Shown piece after piece: positions 62,241 through 64,000 of a DNA stretch of 64,000 nt. Below the pieces are notes generated by a model. The model was not told the DNA's origin, did not search any database, and saw only the letters and a program-made list of their open reading frames with translations. The first letter of the stretch is position 1. Each line of letters begins with the position of its first letter. Source of the stretch: Serratia proteamaculans (lineage in GTDB: Bacteria; Pseudomonadota; Gammaproteobacteria; Enterobacterales; Enterobacteriaceae). The position numbers and the translations under genes are program-made. Location: assembly GCF_008830365.1 (NCBI RefSeq), contig NZ_WBKI01000008.1:124001-188000 (forward strand), written 5' to 3'.

Positions 62241-64000
<1,760 letters not shown>

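Overview
The window looks like a chromosome of an enterobacterium of the Serratia type. The evidence is an enterobacterial selC tRNA, yiaW/yiaV of exactly the E. coli lengths, a bglF with its antiterminator leader, MR/P-like fimbriae and moderately GC-rich coding sequence. Roughly 1-1980 and 49.2-64 kb read as chromosomal backbone. Between them lies about 47 kb of accessory DNA inserted at the 3' end of selC.

Island 1 (1961-28684) is bounded by a 20-bp direct repeat of the selC 3' end. It is built on a P4-type satellite skeleton: a P4-family integrase beside selC, an ABC-three-component (ABC-3C) predicted defence operon, a P2/P4-like cos sequence, candidate alpha-protein iterons, AlpA, a leader with a probable C4-type RNA, small Icd-like genes, and a 777-aa alpha primase-helicase. 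Beyond alpha it carries about 17 kb of surface-structure cargo. This includes a leftward operon for a PglL-like O-oligosaccharyltransferase, a LuxR-type regulator, a lipoprotein and an FKBP isomerase. It also includes a rightward MR/P-like chaperone-usher operon in which a reverse transcriptase gene sits between the last minor pilin and the two-domain tip adhesin. Winged-helix regulators follow, one of them a ToxR-like membrane regulator paired with a small membrane partner.

Region 2 (about 28.7-49.15 kb) starts with a fragment of a class II DAHP synthase. It then holds a second, inverted MR/P-like operon with an array of three different two-domain adhesins plus relics of a further copy. Two more ToxR-like regulators (one with partner), a two-partner-secretion pair, a rhuM fragment and a degenerate selC-end-like sequence near 49.14 kb complete it. 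It is probably an older, decayed island at the same site.

The right backbone holds yiaWV, a frameshifted small protein gene, a histidine phosphatase, a DUF4282 protein, a HIT protein, a TRAP-transporter catabolic cluster (LacI regulator, SDR, DctQM fusion, DctP, nearby epimerase), an alpha/beta hydrolase, a LysR/SDR pair and the start of bglF behind an antiterminator leader.

The most interesting feature is the reverse transcriptase translationally coupled into a pilus operon immediately upstream of the tip adhesin, on a cos-bearing satellite-derived island. The paralogous operon next door carries a multi-adhesin cassette array instead. Both arrangements could diversify the adhesin; for the reverse transcriptase this is inference, and no template/variable repeat pair was found by eye.
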